Source of the DNA: Candidatus Woesearchaeota archaeon
GTDB taxonomy: Archaea > Nanobdellota > Nanobdellia > Woesearchaeales > ARS49
Reading direction: 5' to 3'
Assembly: GCA_018302815.1 (NCBI GenBank)
Contig: JAGVZE010000009.1
Coordinates: 1 to 56,148 of the forward strand
DNA: 56,148 nt
A program made the position numbers and the translations under genes. The notes under the pieces were generated by a model, which had not been told where the DNA came from, did not search any database, and was given only the letters and a program-made list of their open reading frames with translations. This document shows, piece by piece, positions 1 through 8,265 of the stretch. Numbering within the stretch: the stretch's first letter is position 1; each line of letters opens with the position of its first letter.

Positions 1-62
1 CGCCATTCATCCCCGACCTAAAGGTCGTCCGCTCGCGCCAACTGATAAAAAAAGACCTCACT
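1..62. other. Flank with short hairpin, possible mobile-element end
   Basis: No gene is seen. The stretch holds the short palindrome CGACCTAAAGGTCG preceded by ATTCATCCC. Sequences of this look (ATTCATCCC plus a small GC-rich hairpin) are common at the ends of IS200/IS605-type elements, but no transposase lies inside the window, so this is only a suggestion. It abuts the stop codon of the truncated-looking exported protein at 63-365. Confidence 0.2.
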
Positions 63-365
63 CTAGGCGCTCGCTGGATTTCTGGCTAGGTCACTTAATC
101 CATCAATAACAACTCCCTGAGAGCTCGAGGAAAAGGCTAACTGCGCACCCTCTGGATCCGAGAAAACCGCCGAAAGATCAATCACAACAGGCTCAAGAGG
201 AACTGCATCAAAAGAACCGCCGCTGTAAACAGGAAGCGCGTTCTCCTCAACAGTCTGCAAACCCGTGAATCCGTTCGATGGAGAAAATGCGAAGAATACC
301 AGAGCTAACGCTAATAACACTAAGACCGCTAGTTGACTTACACCCCCCTTTTTCATACTAACCAA
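63..365 (-). CDS. Exported protein with short cadherin-like segment, probably truncated
   Basis: A 100-residue protein (about 97 if translation starts at the second Met). The N-terminus has Lys-Lys followed by a hydrophobic stretch (about residues 10-30, LAVLVLLALALVFFAF), a signal peptide or membrane anchor. The rest contains a segment reading IDLSAVFSDPEGAQLAFS, the start of a cadherin/Ig-like repeat (D-P-[ED]-G-x-x-L-x-[FY]-S) as found in archaeal surface proteins. Such proteins are normally several hundred residues long; here the fold stops about 25 residues after the DPEG motif, so the gene looks cut at its 3' end, next to an IS605-like hairpin. It may instead be a short anchored protein. 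Function unknown. Confidence 0.5.
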   Translation of the reverse strand: MVSMKKGGVSQLAVLVLLALALVFFAFSPSNGFTGLQTVEENALPVYSGGSFDAVPLEPVVIDLSAVFSDPEGAQLAFSSSSQGVVIDGLSDLARNPASA

Positions 366-388
366 TCTTAAAAAAGAATATAGACTAT

Positions 389-1657
389 TTAAAGTTTCTT
401 CTTAGCCAATAATTTAGAACTTTCACGTTTGTACGACTCAACCGCTGGCTGATCAAACGGATTGATATTCAGCAAATGCGCGAGCAAAACCACCTCAAGC
501 ATCTTTGCCTGCATGAACGCGCCAAGAGAGAACTCGTCTTTTGATAAACGCGCCTCAATATACGGCAACCCTGCGCTCCTGTACGACTTGAGAACACCCT
601 CACGCACGCAACGCATTATTGACGACAAATCCTGCTTTTGAATGTTAGGAACAAGATTATTGAAATCAGCATAACTTGGCAATTTAAGCTGCTCATTGAA
701 ATGCGAAGTCACGAACTGAGTGAACCTCGCATCAGGACCGCCGAAATACAACTGCCCCAAACTATGCAAATCAGTAGTGCCTAAACTGACAGTTGGAAGG
801 ATGCCGACCTTTTTACGCGCCCCATCCAAATCAAACTCCTTGCCCAAACTTTCCGCCACAAGCTGACGGCACCATTTGCCAATACCTTCCAAATCAGAAG
901 CGAAGAAAAAATGATCGTAGACAGTACGGCCTTTCCTGTAATTAAGGAACGCCCATGAAGCAGCCTGCGCAGCGGGACTTTTTTGCGAAAAACAAAGACG
1001 ATTCGCGAACGAAGCGCCCTTTAACAGCTCGCGAATATCGACGCCAGCAAGCCCCAAAGGAAACAATCCTGCCGCGGAAAACACGCTGTACCTTCCACCC
1101 ACGTTTTTAGGAATCTCAAGAACAGAAAAATTACGCTTGAACGCAAGATGCCAAAGTTTGCTGCCCTTGTCTGTCGTAGCCACAACAAACTCATTCGCGT
1201 TCCTTCGATGCCTTGCAAGAACGTTGTACAAAATCTCAAAATTCGCAATAGTCTCGACAGTAAAACCGCTCTTCGTCACGACATTGAGAACGATGTTTTT
1301 CCCCTGCCGCAAAACATCCTGCATTTGAACGATGATGCGCGAAAGAACATCAGGATCGACAGTGTCAGCGAACAAAACTTTAGTTTTCGGACGAAGCGCC
1401 TCGACAAGAGCCTGCGCGCCAAGATTGCTCCCGCCGATGCCAACAACGACGATAAGTTGAGGATGAAGAGCACGTTTTAGCGACACTGCCGCATCAATCG
1501 AACGAATAGTCGCTCCATCAGACGGAAGAGATGCGAATGCGAATGGCGAATCTAATGAAGAGCGCTCTAACTTCACAAGAACCTTCTTTAGCCGCTTTGC
1601 GACATCAGCAATCCTCTTTTTGGCAAAACCTGCGCCTTCGAACCGAACTGACAGCAT
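389..1657 (-). CDS. pgi: Glucose-6-phosphate isomerase
   Basis: Interconverts glucose-6-phosphate and fructose-6-phosphate in the cytoplasm, feeding glycolysis/gluconeogenesis and, here, the GlmS substrate made further along. The sequence shows the SIS-fold PGI landmarks: VVGIGGSNLG near residue 73, NVVTKSGFTVET in the middle, GGRYSVFSAAGLFP, QLVAESLGKE with the catalytic Glu, and the C-terminal block TVSLGTTDLHSLGQ. The length, 422 residues, fits the shorter PGIs. The frame is open upstream to 1693, but a TATA-like box (CGTTTAAATG, 1691-1700, minus strand) lies there and an AAGAGGT ribosome site precedes the ATG at 1657, so the internal Met is the likely start. Monocistronic. Confidence 0.93.
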   Translation of the reverse strand: MLSVRFEGAGFAKKRIADVAKRLKKVLVKLERSSLDSPFAFASLPSDGATIRSIDAAVSLKRALHPQLIVVVGIGGSNLGAQALVEALRPKTKVLFADTVDPDVLSRIIVQMQDVLRQGKNIVLNVVTKSGFTVETIANFEILYNVLARHRRNANEFVVATTDKGSKLWHLAFKRNFSVLEIPKNVGGRYSVFSAAGLFPLGLAGVDIRELLKGASFANRLCFSQKSPAAQAASWAFLNYRKGRTVYDHFFFASDLEGIGKWCRQLVAESLGKEFDLDGARKKVGILPTVSLGTTDLHSLGQLYFGGPDARFTQFVTSHFNEQLKLPSYADFNNLVPNIQKQDLSSIMRCVREGVLKSYRSAGLPYIEARLSKDEFSLGAFMQAKMLEVVLLAHLLNINPFDQPAVESYKRESSKLLAKKKL

Positions 1658-1730
1658 ACAACCTCTTTTTAAGAAAGAAAGCAGAACAGGCATTTAAACG
1701 TTATCTATGACGCGCCATCAATGGAACTCA

Positions 1731-2105
1731 TCAATGATGCTTCTTGAATAAATCAGTATAACTCCTCAAAATATCCTTCGGCTCGATGCCCTTATGAGTT
1801 TGGAACAAAAGCGACAAGGCGGAAAGCAAAAGACCGAAATCACGAACCGCAATATCATTTAGACCCAGAGTACCTATCGCGCCCACGAGAATACCGCTCG
1901 CGCCCAGAGCTCCGAACTTATACATCTTTGTCAGCAGCAAAACGCCGATAAGAATCTCTAAACCGCCAAGAACTGAAACAATCTGCGTAGACGCCATCTG
2001 AGGCGGCATCTGAATGACCCACACATCAGGACGCAAAAACTTATCCACACCCATATACAAAAATACAACTGAAAGACCTGTGCGGACAAGCGCGATTGAA
2101 AGCAT
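1731..2105 (-). CDS. DoxX-family membrane protein
   Basis: A 124-residue protein with about four hydrophobic segments and the DoxX-type opening R-x-x-L-x-x-x-F-L-Y-x-G-x-x-K-F, followed by the GGLEILIGVLLL helix. DoxX-like proteins are small integral membrane proteins linked to quinone/terminal oxidase or redox functions, but the role of most members is unknown. The open frame extends upstream to 2228, but that part reads through the GACGG array and gives a Pro/Ser/Arg-rich peptide that is not real. A TATA-like box (TATTTAAACG, about 2125-2137, minus strand) sits at the distance expected for a leaderless start at 2105. Confidence 0.75.
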   Translation of the reverse strand: MLSIALVRTGLSVVFLYMGVDKFLRPDVWVIQMPPQMASTQIVSVLGGLEILIGVLLLTKMYKFGALGASGILVGAIGTLGLNDIAVRDFGLLLSALSLLFQTHKGIEPKDILRSYTDLFKKHH

Positions 2106-2146
2106 ACCGATACGTTGAAAGAAATCGTTTAAATAATTATCGCATG

Positions 2147-2220
2147 AGGACGGCGAGACGGATGGACGGCAAGACGGTAGGAAGACGGCGGGACGGTAGG
2201 ACGGACGACGGCGGATGACT
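2147..2220 (+). repeat. GACGG array A1
   Basis: Degenerate direct repeats of GACGG spaced by 2-8 bases, between a minus-strand and a plus-strand gene (divergent). It ends in GACTGCCTGCAAACTG (2217-2232), an edge motif shared with several other arrays. Plus-strand polarity. Confidence 0.85.
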
Positions 2221-2294
2221 GCCTGCAAACTGATCTAAACCGCAAGGATTTTAAAGTGCGCAAGACTATCAACACACAAAAGGAGGATGATATA

Positions 2295-2597
2295 ATGGCA
2301 AAAGAAACTGGATGGGCAGTCGTCGGCACACTACCGATACTCGGATACGTTCTCGTGATGATCCTAAACAAAAAGGACTCGTTCGCGCTCTATTACGCAA
2401 AACAAGGACTCGTGTTAGGACTTGCAACTATCGTTTTGCAAGTATTGCTAATGGTGACAGTCATATTGAGCCCGCTAACGCTACTCGTAGGACCTGCGGC
2501 GCTCGTGCTCTGGGTACTTAGCGTAGTCAACGCAGTAAGCGGAAAAGAAAAACCAACCCCGCTAACAGGCGTACTCGTCAAGAAACTTGGACTTTAA
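2295..2597 (+). CDS. DUF4870/Tic20-like small membrane protein
   Basis: A 100-residue protein with three to four hydrophobic helices. It has the features of DUF4870-type proteins: an early ILGYVLVMIL helix, then FALYYAKQGLVLGL with the conserved aromatic/Lys-Gln pair, and a terminal VVNAVSGKEKPTPLTG segment. Members are found in bacteria and archaea and have no established function. The start is the ATG at 2295 because AGGAGG lies 7 bases upstream; the frame's earlier Met at 2256 lacks a ribosome site. It directly precedes the secreted protein at 2635. Confidence 0.75.
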   Translation: MAKETGWAVVGTLPILGYVLVMILNKKDSFALYYAKQGLVLGLATIVLQVLLMVTVILSPLTLLVGPAALVLWVLSVVNAVSGKEKPTPLTGVLVKKLGL

Positions 2598-2634
2598 GCA
2601 TAGTCTTAAATACTCTTTTTCTTTTCTTCTTTTC

Positions 2635-3363
2635 ATGAAAAAAGCGGCAACATTAATTTTACTTATACTAACGCTCGCAAGCGCAGCTAACGCAGTATTA
2701 ATCTCAAGAACGACGCTGCAAGACGGAGTAAATCCCGGCGAATACTCATTAGTAATGTGTGAACGCGAAAAACAGCTTGGCGCAGTCCACGGAAACGATA
2801 GACGACTTTGCTGCATCAACAAAGACCTCAACGGATTCTGCGGAAACAACGAACCTTACGTCGGCGAATGCAACTCGAATCTTTGCATTTGGCCAACAAA
2901 AACTTTACGATCATCATATACGTACTGGTACAAAAGAACACCCTGCCAAGGACTTGCTATTCTCGCGGGCGATGAACACAAAGACCTGCTGACACGCGCC
3001 CGGTGCGAAAAAATAGGCACGTACTGGTGCTGCGATCCATTCTCATTCGCGCCGCACGAAAGCGGACTTGTAGCAAGACCCGGAGACAAGCCTCCAAGCC
3101 AGCCAAACCCAAAAGGAGCCCTTCTCGTAGTAAATCCTGCACGATGGCGAGCGCTCGAACTTGGCTATCCAACCCGCGATGAATACCTCAAACGCGCGTA
3201 CTCCGCAGAACAAAACCGATGCGCCAACGGAGGAGACTCGGTTCGAATAATCGACCCCAAATACGGCAGCTTCTTCGCAGACATCAAAAACGTCAAAGAA
3301 GGATGGAGAGCATTCTACATGATGCCCCCAGACAAAGTCACAGCGCTTGTGGCCTGGTGCTAA
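2635..3363 (+). CDS. Secreted Cys-rich protein, unknown function
   Basis: A 242-residue protein with a classical signal peptide (MKKAATLILLILTLASAANA, cleavage likely after Ala-Asn-Ala near residue 20). The mature part has 12 Cys residues, including CC pairs in LCCIN and WCCDP, which suggests a disulfide-stabilised extracellular domain. I recognise no family. The start at 2635 is preferred over the upstream frame Met at 2587 because a TATA-like box (CTTAAATACT, about 2604) precedes it by about 27 bases and the signal peptide begins exactly here. The region after the stop enters GACGG array A2. Confidence 0.75.
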   Translation: MKKAATLILLILTLASAANAVLISRTTLQDGVNPGEYSLVMCEREKQLGAVHGNDRRLCCINKDLNGFCGNNEPYVGECNSNLCIWPTKTLRSSYTYWYKRTPCQGLAILAGDEHKDLLTRARCEKIGTYWCCDPFSFAPHESGLVARPGDKPPSQPNPKGALLVVNPARWRALELGYPTRDEYLKRAYSAEQNRCANGGDSVRIIDPKYGSFFADIKNVKEGWRAFYMMPPDKVTALVAWC

Positions 3364-3407
3364 GAACGGCCAGTACGGAAGACGGAAGTACGGACGGCTT
3401 GTCGGCG
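3364..3407 (+). repeat. GACGG array A2
   Basis: A short array (ACGGAAGACGGAAGTACGGACGG) beginning one base after the stop of the secreted protein and upstream of a plus-strand regulator. Same polarity as all others. Confidence 0.75.
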
Positions 3408-3490
3408 AGCGCATATCAATATAATACAATAAAAATGAATAAAAAATCAATTATTCCCTATTCTGTTTTTATCGACTATAAGTGAAAAGA

Positions 3491-3530
3491 TTAAATATCC
3501 ATAGATATCTCTGAGATATCAATAGATATC
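3491..3530 (+). promoter_or_regulatory. Promoter with phased AGATATC operator repeats
   Basis: TTAAATAT (3491-3498) is a TATA-like box. It is followed by three AGATATC copies starting at 3503, 3514 and 3524, i.e. 11 and 10 bases apart, one DNA turn each. GATATC is itself palindromic. This spacing is typical of operators bound by ribbon-helix-helix dimers side by side, and the next gene encodes a RHH-like protein, so autoregulation is inferred. Confidence 0.55.
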
Positions 3531-3540
3531 CGAATTCAAA

Positions 3541-3750
3541 ATGAAGAACAAGAAAATCCTGCTGACGCTCAACCCGGATTTTTACTCACAGATAGAAAGC
3601 AAAGCGAATGAACGGCTGCAAACAATGCAAGACTACATCTACGAGACGCTTCGTGGCAGAGTGTACGCGCCGCCCGTAAAGAAATCGCGAGCGGGACGAC
3701 CCAAGAAAGTCGACGACCCGTTCATCGAGCATTTCTCACGGGCGCGATAG
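3541..3750 (+). CDS. RHH-like DNA-binding protein with AT-hook-like tail
   Basis: A 69-residue basic protein. The first 40 residues have the pattern of a ribbon-helix-helix fold: a KKILLTLNPDFYSQI strand-helix start followed by an amphipathic helix pair ending in YIYETLRGRVY. The tail contains RAGRPKK, an AT-hook-like Gly-Arg-Pro core flanked by basic residues. Such proteins are antitoxins or autorepressors. The promoter carries three helically phased AGATATC sites, fitting autoregulation. No toxin is directly adjacent, but a nucleotidyltransferase follows 70 bases downstream with its own promoter, and the two could form a pair; this is inference. Confidence 0.65.
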   Translation: MKNKKILLTLNPDFYSQIESKANERLQTMQDYIYETLRGRVYAPPVKKSRAGRPKKVDDPFIEHFSRAR

Positions 3751-3819
3751 CAAGAACTTGCACAGAGACCGAGCAATGAAGCGCAATTAAGTTATACTTA
3801 AATACGCGCATCTTCTCTC

Positions 3820-4302
3820 GTGGCGAAATCAACAAAAGAAGCCCTGCACTGGATCGTGAACCTCCTTCGAAAACACAAGATTCCATTCTACATATCAGGA
3901 GGATTCGCAGCGCACATCTACGGATCGCCAAGACCAATCAACGATATCGACATCGATATTCCCGAGAAACACTTCCAGAACGTCCTACAAACAACACGAA
4001 AATACGTGACATGGGGCCCTGAAAAGCACCTGCACAGACCATGGGACGTCCATGTTTTCACCCTCACCTACAAAGGCCAAGAAATAGACATATCGAGTGG
4101 AGACACGATGAGATTCTATGACAAAAAGAAAAAAAGATGGACATTGGGCCCTTCAAATTTCTCAACAGCCGCAAGGAAAAAGGTATTCGACATCATAGTA
4201 CCGGTAATACCGAAAAAAGATCTTCTCACCTATAAGCTGCTGTTAGAAAGCTATTCGAGCAAACCGCATCAAAAAATCGATGTGGATGCGCTATATTCTT
4301 GA
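3820..4302 (+). CDS. Nucleotidyltransferase-fold protein
   Basis: A 160-residue single-domain protein with the minimal nucleotidyltransferase signature: YISGGFAAHIYGS (about 24-36) then R-P-I-N-D-I-D-I-D with the two metal-binding Asp residues, and a third acidic site likely in GQEIDIS near residue 90. The GG-x-A-x-x-x-Y-G-x-x-R-x-x-x-D-I-D arrangement is that of AbiEii-like/stand-alone NTases. The start is a GTG at 3820, 20-25 bases downstream of the TATA-like ACTTAAATAC (3796-3805), implying a leaderless transcript. Substrate unknown; it may be a toxin-type NTase or an RNA-modifying one. Confidence 0.7.
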   Translation: MAKSTKEALHWIVNLLRKHKIPFYISGGFAAHIYGSPRPINDIDIDIPEKHFQNVLQTTRKYVTWGPEKHLHRPWDVHVFTLTYKGQEIDISSGDTMRFYDKKKKRWTLGPSNFSTAARKKVFDIIVPVIPKKDLLTYKLLLESYSSKPHQKIDVDALYS

Positions 4303-4307
4303 GAGCA

Positions 4308-4373
4308 TAAATTGAAAAAGAAAAGTTGAAAGAAAAAACATCAAAAAAGAAAAATCAAAAAGTAAACAAGAAC
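4308..4373 (-). terminator. T-rich terminator of the translation operon
   Basis: On the minus strand, just after the aEF-2 stop, several runs of 4-6 T occur (TTTTTGATTTTTC, TTTTTTGATGTTTTTTC). Poly-T tracts without a hairpin are the normal archaeal terminator. It also separates this operon from the convergent nucleotidyltransferase gene. Confidence 0.55.
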
Positions 4374-6575
4374 TTAAACGCCCGCGCCCAATTGAGCCGC
4401 AGTAAGTCCCTTTCTCTGCACAATCTGCGAGATAACTTTCGGCTGCAATTCCGCCGGTAGTTTCTCGAATCTCTGATCGACAAGCGAAGAGATACCTCTG
4501 CCCGCAGTAGCCGAACGCAAATCTGAAGACCAGCCAAGCATCTCGCCGACCGGAAGCTTCGCCTTGACGAACGTCTGATTGCCTTCCTGGTTGAGTTCAA
4601 GGACCTGTCCACGCTTGTTCATGACAAGCTTCGTGACATCGCCAGTGTTATCTGTCGGAGCTTCAATCAAATGCGTCTGCACAGGTTCGAACATAACAGG
4701 ACCCGCGCCCATCATGGCAAGCTTGATACCCTCACGCACACACGGATACATCTGAGCCGGACCTCTATGGATAGCATCCTCGTGAAGCTTCGCGTCAGTT
4801 AACGTTATTTTCACGCCTACACAAGGCTCTCTTGCAAGCGGACCCTCATTCATGACCTGCTCGAAACCTTCCATTATAAGTTCAATAGCTTCATTAAGCT
4901 GAACGATACCACGCGTCGCGTCAAGAATCATATTGTTATTGTAAATATGCTTGACGGAAAGAGCAGTGTCGTTGTCCCAGCCAAGAGCCACAAGCTTGTC
5001 ACGCATAACAAGGTCTTTCTTCTTAACACGACCATCGTTGATTTCGCCCTTCTTTATCAGCTCTAAAATCGCAGGCTCAAGAGGCTCCACGATAAAGTAC
5101 AACTTATTGTGCTTGTTCGGAGACTTACCTTCAGCTTCGCCTGATTTCTTTGAGACAGTCTCACGATAAACGACAATCGGAGGTGAAGTTATTATCTGCA
5201 CGCCCTTCTCAGTGATTATACGGTTCTCGATAATCTCCAAATGAAGCTCACCCATACCGTGAAGCAAGTTCTCGCCAGTCTCCTGATTAATCTCAATCTT
5301 GACCGACGGGTCCTCCTTTGCGACCTTCTTCAAAACCTCAACAAGCTTGCTCAAATCCTGATGCTTGGCCGGCTTGATAGCCTTAGTGATGACCGGCTCG
5401 AAAATGTGCTTAAGCTCTTCGAACGGCTGCTCAGGCTGGACAGTGAGAGTATCACCCGCATTGCCTGAAATACCCGCAAGAGCGCACACATTACCCGCGC
5501 TAACCGATTCCATAATCTCAGTCTTGATACCCTGATACATGAAAACGGTCGAAACACGCTGGTTCTGCTTAGCGTTATTGAGATAGACCTGCATGCCATC
5601 ACGAACAGTGCCGCTGTAAAGACGACCCGCGCTGATTTCCCTGCCAGACTTCGGCTCGATAAGAATCCTAGTGATGACAAAAGCCACCTGACCCTTAGGG
5701 TCACAGTTCAAAAGCGACTTGCCAAACTCAGACTCGAGATCTCCACGCCAAATCTTCGGAATACGATACTTCTGAGCATCCGCCGGATTCGGCAAATGCT
5801 TGATGACCATATCCAAAATGACATCGTGCAACGGGCATTTCTCCCACACGAATTTCTCGCGCTCCTCTGCCTCGAGCTCGTAAATCTTGAGAATATCCTT
5901 AAAATTAACACCCTTCTTCTGCATATACGGCAAGCTAAGAGCCCAGTTGTCACGCGCTGAACCGAACGCGACAGAACCATCCTGAATGTTCACTTTCCAC
6001 TTCTGCTTGAACTCAGTCTCTGCAATCTGCTCTAAGTGCTCGTTGAACTGAGCGATAATTTCTATGAAACGCTTCTGCATCTGCTCAGGAGTATACTGCA
6101 TCTCCTTGATAAGACGGTCAACCTTGTTGATGAACAAAACCGGCTTGACACGCTCTCTTAACGCCTGCTTCATAACAGTCTCAGTCTGCGGCATAATACC
6201 CTCAGACGCGCAAACAAGAACCACAGTACCATCGATAGCCCTCATAGCCCTTGTGACATTGCCGCCGAAATCAACGTGACCCGGCGTATCGATAAGATTG
6301 ATAAGATAATCATCACCATTAAACTGGTGAACCATAGAAACATTCGCTGAATCAACAGTCATCAAACGCTCCTGCTCATCAGCGTGCTGCCACGTCGCCA
6401 TACCCTTATCAAGATCGCCGGCCGCAACCTCAGACATAAAACCCGCAGCGGCAAGAAGGTTATCCGTGAACGCAGTCTTACCGTGATGAATATGAGCGCT
6501 CGTAGCGATGTTTCTAATGCTTGCCTGCTTCTGAGACATTCTCTTCATAAGTTCAACTTTTGATTCATCTGCCAT
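4374..6575 (-). CDS. fusA: Translation elongation factor 2 (aEF-2)
   Basis: The GTPase that moves tRNA-mRNA through the ribosome. The protein has 733 residues, the normal archaeal length. Visible motifs are the P-loop AHIHHGKTAFTD (about 27-38), DTPGHVDFGGNV (G3), NKVDRL (G4), and the C-terminal diphthamide loop containing DAIHRGPAQ, whose His would be modified to diphthamide. Two motifs differ from textbook EF-2: the P-loop has His where AHxDHGK usually has Asp, and the switch I stretch reads DEQERLMTVDSANVSM instead of RGITI. Both may be lineage-typical. The ATG at 6575 is preceded by GGTGATT; the frame GTG at 6584 is part of that ribosome site. It is the last gene of the L7Ae-S28e-L24e-NDK operon, in the place where IF-2 often sits in other archaea. 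Confidence 0.95.
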   Translation of the reverse strand: MADESKVELMKRMSQKQASIRNIATSAHIHHGKTAFTDNLLAAAGFMSEVAAGDLDKGMATWQHADEQERLMTVDSANVSMVHQFNGDDYLINLIDTPGHVDFGGNVTRAMRAIDGTVVLVCASEGIMPQTETVMKQALRERVKPVLFINKVDRLIKEMQYTPEQMQKRFIEIIAQFNEHLEQIAETEFKQKWKVNIQDGSVAFGSARDNWALSLPYMQKKGVNFKDILKIYELEAEEREKFVWEKCPLHDVILDMVIKHLPNPADAQKYRIPKIWRGDLESEFGKSLLNCDPKGQVAFVITRILIEPKSGREISAGRLYSGTVRDGMQVYLNNAKQNQRVSTVFMYQGIKTEIMESVSAGNVCALAGISGNAGDTLTVQPEQPFEELKHIFEPVITKAIKPAKHQDLSKLVEVLKKVAKEDPSVKIEINQETGENLLHGMGELHLEIIENRIITEKGVQIITSPPIVVYRETVSKKSGEAEGKSPNKHNKLYFIVEPLEPAILELIKKGEINDGRVKKKDLVMRDKLVALGWDNDTALSVKHIYNNNMILDATRGIVQLNEAIELIMEGFEQVMNEGPLAREPCVGVKITLTDAKLHEDAIHRGPAQMYPCVREGIKLAMMGAGPVMFEPVQTHLIEAPTDNTGDVTKLVMNKRGQVLELNQEGNQTFVKAKLPVGEMLGWSSDLRSATAGRGISSLVDQRFEKLPAELQPKVISQIVQRKGLTAAQLGAGV

Positions 6576-6610
6576 ATCAATCACCTACTGTGCTTTGTTC
6601 ACTTAGCCAT

Positions 6611-7186
6611 TCACTTAACTTTCCTGTACAAAAGCGCTTCGTCCACTCTTTGATACGGGCAAAGCTCATCGCTCCTGAACCAGATAGCTATCTCACGCTT
6701 CGCCGACTCTGCTGAATCGGACGCGTGGATAAGATTCTGAATAGGCCTTCCGGACACATCCGCAAGACCGTAACTATCAAACGCGAAATCTCCTCGTATC
6801 GTTCCTGGCAACGCAGAGCTTGGAGCGGTCGCGCCAACAATCGTCCTAACCTTGTTCACCACATCGTGGCCCTCAAGAACAATCGCGACGCTCGGCGACA
6901 TCGTAATGAAATCAATAAGCTGCTGGCGAATCCTCTTTCCAATAGTAAGCGCATCGTCAGCCACAGGAGTTCCCTTCGCCTCGTACGACTTCTTCGTCTT
7001 ATCCCCAACGCTCTTTAGCCACGACTCATCATCAGCATAGTGCCTGCCCGCATCATCTTTCGAAGCATTAACGAGCTTGAGAGCTATGACCTTAAAACCA
7101 GTACGCTCAAACCTCGAGATTATCTCGCCGATAAGCGCGCGCTGGACAGCATCAGGCTTTAACAGGACAAGAGAACGCTCAATCAC
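6611..7186 (-). CDS. ndk: Nucleoside diphosphate kinase, extended form
   Basis: Transfers the gamma-phosphate between nucleoside triphosphates and diphosphates through a phospho-His. The N-terminus has [14 protein letters not shown] with the Lys of the NDK fold; the C-terminal block is GDFAFDSYG..., N-L-I-H-A-S-D-S, whose His is the catalytic one. At 191 residues it is longer than the usual 140-155: about 35 extra residues ([19 protein letters not shown] and following) lie before the [10 protein letters not shown] strand. The GTG at 7186 overlaps the L24e stop (GTGA), which sets the start; the open frame upstream to 7219 lies inside L24e. Translation coupling with L24e is likely. Confidence 0.92.
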   Translation of the reverse strand: MIERSLVLLKPDAVQRALIGEIISRFERTGFKVIALKLVNASKDDAGRHYADDESWLKSVGDKTKKSYEAKGTPVADDALTIGKRIRQQLIDFITMSPSVAIVLEGHDVVNKVRTIVGATAPSSALPGTIRGDFAFDSYGLADVSGRPIQNLIHASDSAESAKREIAIWFRSDELCPYQRVDEALLYRKVK

Positions 7187-7365
7187 TTCGCGCCACCAAC
7201 AGTCTCTTTCGTCGTCCACACAATCTTTCTTGGATTGCGTCGCAACTTGAGCATATTCTTCTCACACTTCATCGTGCAAAAGTAAAGAACAGCGCCGTCA
7301 GTCTTAACATACATCGTGCCTGTTCCGCGCTCGAGCATATTCTTACAAAAAGAACATTTCGCCAT
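7183..7365 (-). CDS. rpl24e: Ribosomal protein L24e
   Basis: A 60-residue zinc-ribbon protein of the large subunit. Four Cys ligands are visible as CSFC near the N-terminus and CTMKC further on (C-x2-C, C-x3-C), followed by the basic segment [11 protein letters not shown] that is characteristic of L24e. It lies three bases after rps28e and overlaps the start of ndk by four bases, so it is cotranscribed with both. Confidence 0.93.
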   Translation of the reverse strand: MAKCSFCKNMLERGTGTMYVKTDGAVLYFCTMKCEKNMLKLRRNPRKIVWTTKETVGGAK

Positions 7366-7368
7366 CGT

Positions 7369-7722
7369 TTAGCCTCCACGACCGCCAGAACTACTGAGCG
7401 GCCGAGCCTCGATTTCCGTCTCTCTCATCATCAAAATATCGTCAACTTGGATAGGGCCCTTCACGTTCCTTCGCATAACCTTGTCCTTATCACGGCCGTC
7501 AAGAATCCTGCAGCGAACCTGAATAGCTTCGCCTCTTGTGCCTGTCCTTCCAATGACTTCCTCAACTTTCGCCGGAACCGCCATCGAGAATCGAACAGCG
7601 CCAGAATCCTTAGACTGCTGCGGAGCCCTTTGCTGCTGTTGCTGCGAAGGAGCACCCGACTGCGGTTTTTGCGGTGAAGCCGCGGCAGGTTTCTGATCAG
7701 CTGGTTTCTTGTGTTCTGCCAT
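7369..7722 (-). CDS. rps28e: Ribosomal protein S28e with Gln/Pro-rich extension
   Basis: A small-subunit protein of the OB fold. The S28e core starts about residue 45 ([19 protein letters not shown]) and includes [23 protein letters not shown] and the terminal EARPL. Archaeal S28e is usually about 70 residues; this one has an extra N-terminal 40 residues rich in Gln, Pro, Ala and Lys and likely disordered. The ATG at 7722 follows the L7Ae stop at 7728-7730 with a GGTTGATT element before it; a frame TTG at 7731 is less likely. Operon member. Confidence 0.92.
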   Translation of the reverse strand: MAEHKKPADQKPAAASPQKPQSGAPSQQQQQRAPQQSKDSGAVRFSMAVPAKVEEVIGRTGTRGEAIQVRCRILDGRDKDKVMRRNVKGPIQVDDILMMRETEIEARPLSSSGGRGG

Positions 7723-7727
7723 AATAA

Positions 7728-8057
7728 TCAACCCATATTAGCTTTCAATTCTGCGACAAGCTTCTTCGCATCGCCTTCCGCAATGACCGCAACCGCGCTC
7801 GTAGGAGCGCCGATACCGGATGCGAGACCAAGCTCTTCCTTAGACGCCACCTGCTGGCAAGGAACGCCTTTCTCTTTCGCAAGAAGCGGCAAGTGCATGA
7901 CAAGCTCTGCCGGCTGAACGTCTTTTGCGAACGCAACAAGCTTTGCCGTACCGCGCTCAAGGGCCTTTGTGACCTCATTCACGCCACGCTTAACTTTACC
8001 TGTATTCTTAGCTACTTCAATAGCTTCCAAAAACTTTTGTGCTGCATCGTCTGACAT
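7728..8057 (-). CDS. rpl7ae: Ribosomal protein L7Ae
   Basis: A 109-residue kink-turn binding protein of the large subunit; in archaea it also joins box C/D and H/ACA RNPs and RNase P. Characteristic stretches are [13 protein letters not shown] (the RNA-binding helix), [17 protein letters not shown], and the loop [13 protein letters not shown] near the C-terminus. The ATG at 8057 has GGAGG seven bases upstream; the upstream frame Met at 8090 has no support. First gene of the translation operon that ends with aEF-2. Confidence 0.95.
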   Translation of the reverse strand: MSDDAAQKFLEAIEVAKNTGKVKRGVNEVTKALERGTAKLVAFAKDVQPAELVMHLPLLAKEKGVPCQQVASKEELGLASGIGAPTSAVAVIAEGDAKKLVAELKANMG

Positions 8058-8165
8058 TTGAATCCTCCAGGAGAATAGTATTCCCCTCATTCAGCCCCAC
8101 TTAAAAGCAAGGCGTCATCAATCATTGGTTGACTCATGAACGAAGGAGGTGGTTTATAAAGCTAT

Positions 8166-8253
8166 CGGACAGACGGATGGACGGCAGGACGGAAGACGGT
8201 AGGACGGATGGACGGAAAACGGCGGGACGGATTGATGATACGACTACCAAACT
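8166..8253 (+). repeat. GACGG array A3
   Basis: Array between two minus-strand genes (rpl7ae and the 137-residue helical protein). It ends in GACTACCAAACT (8242-8253), very like the edges of A1, A5 and A10. Its GACGG reads on the plus strand, opposite to the flanking genes. Confidence 0.85.
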
Positions 8254-8265
8254 GCTTAAAGCTAC

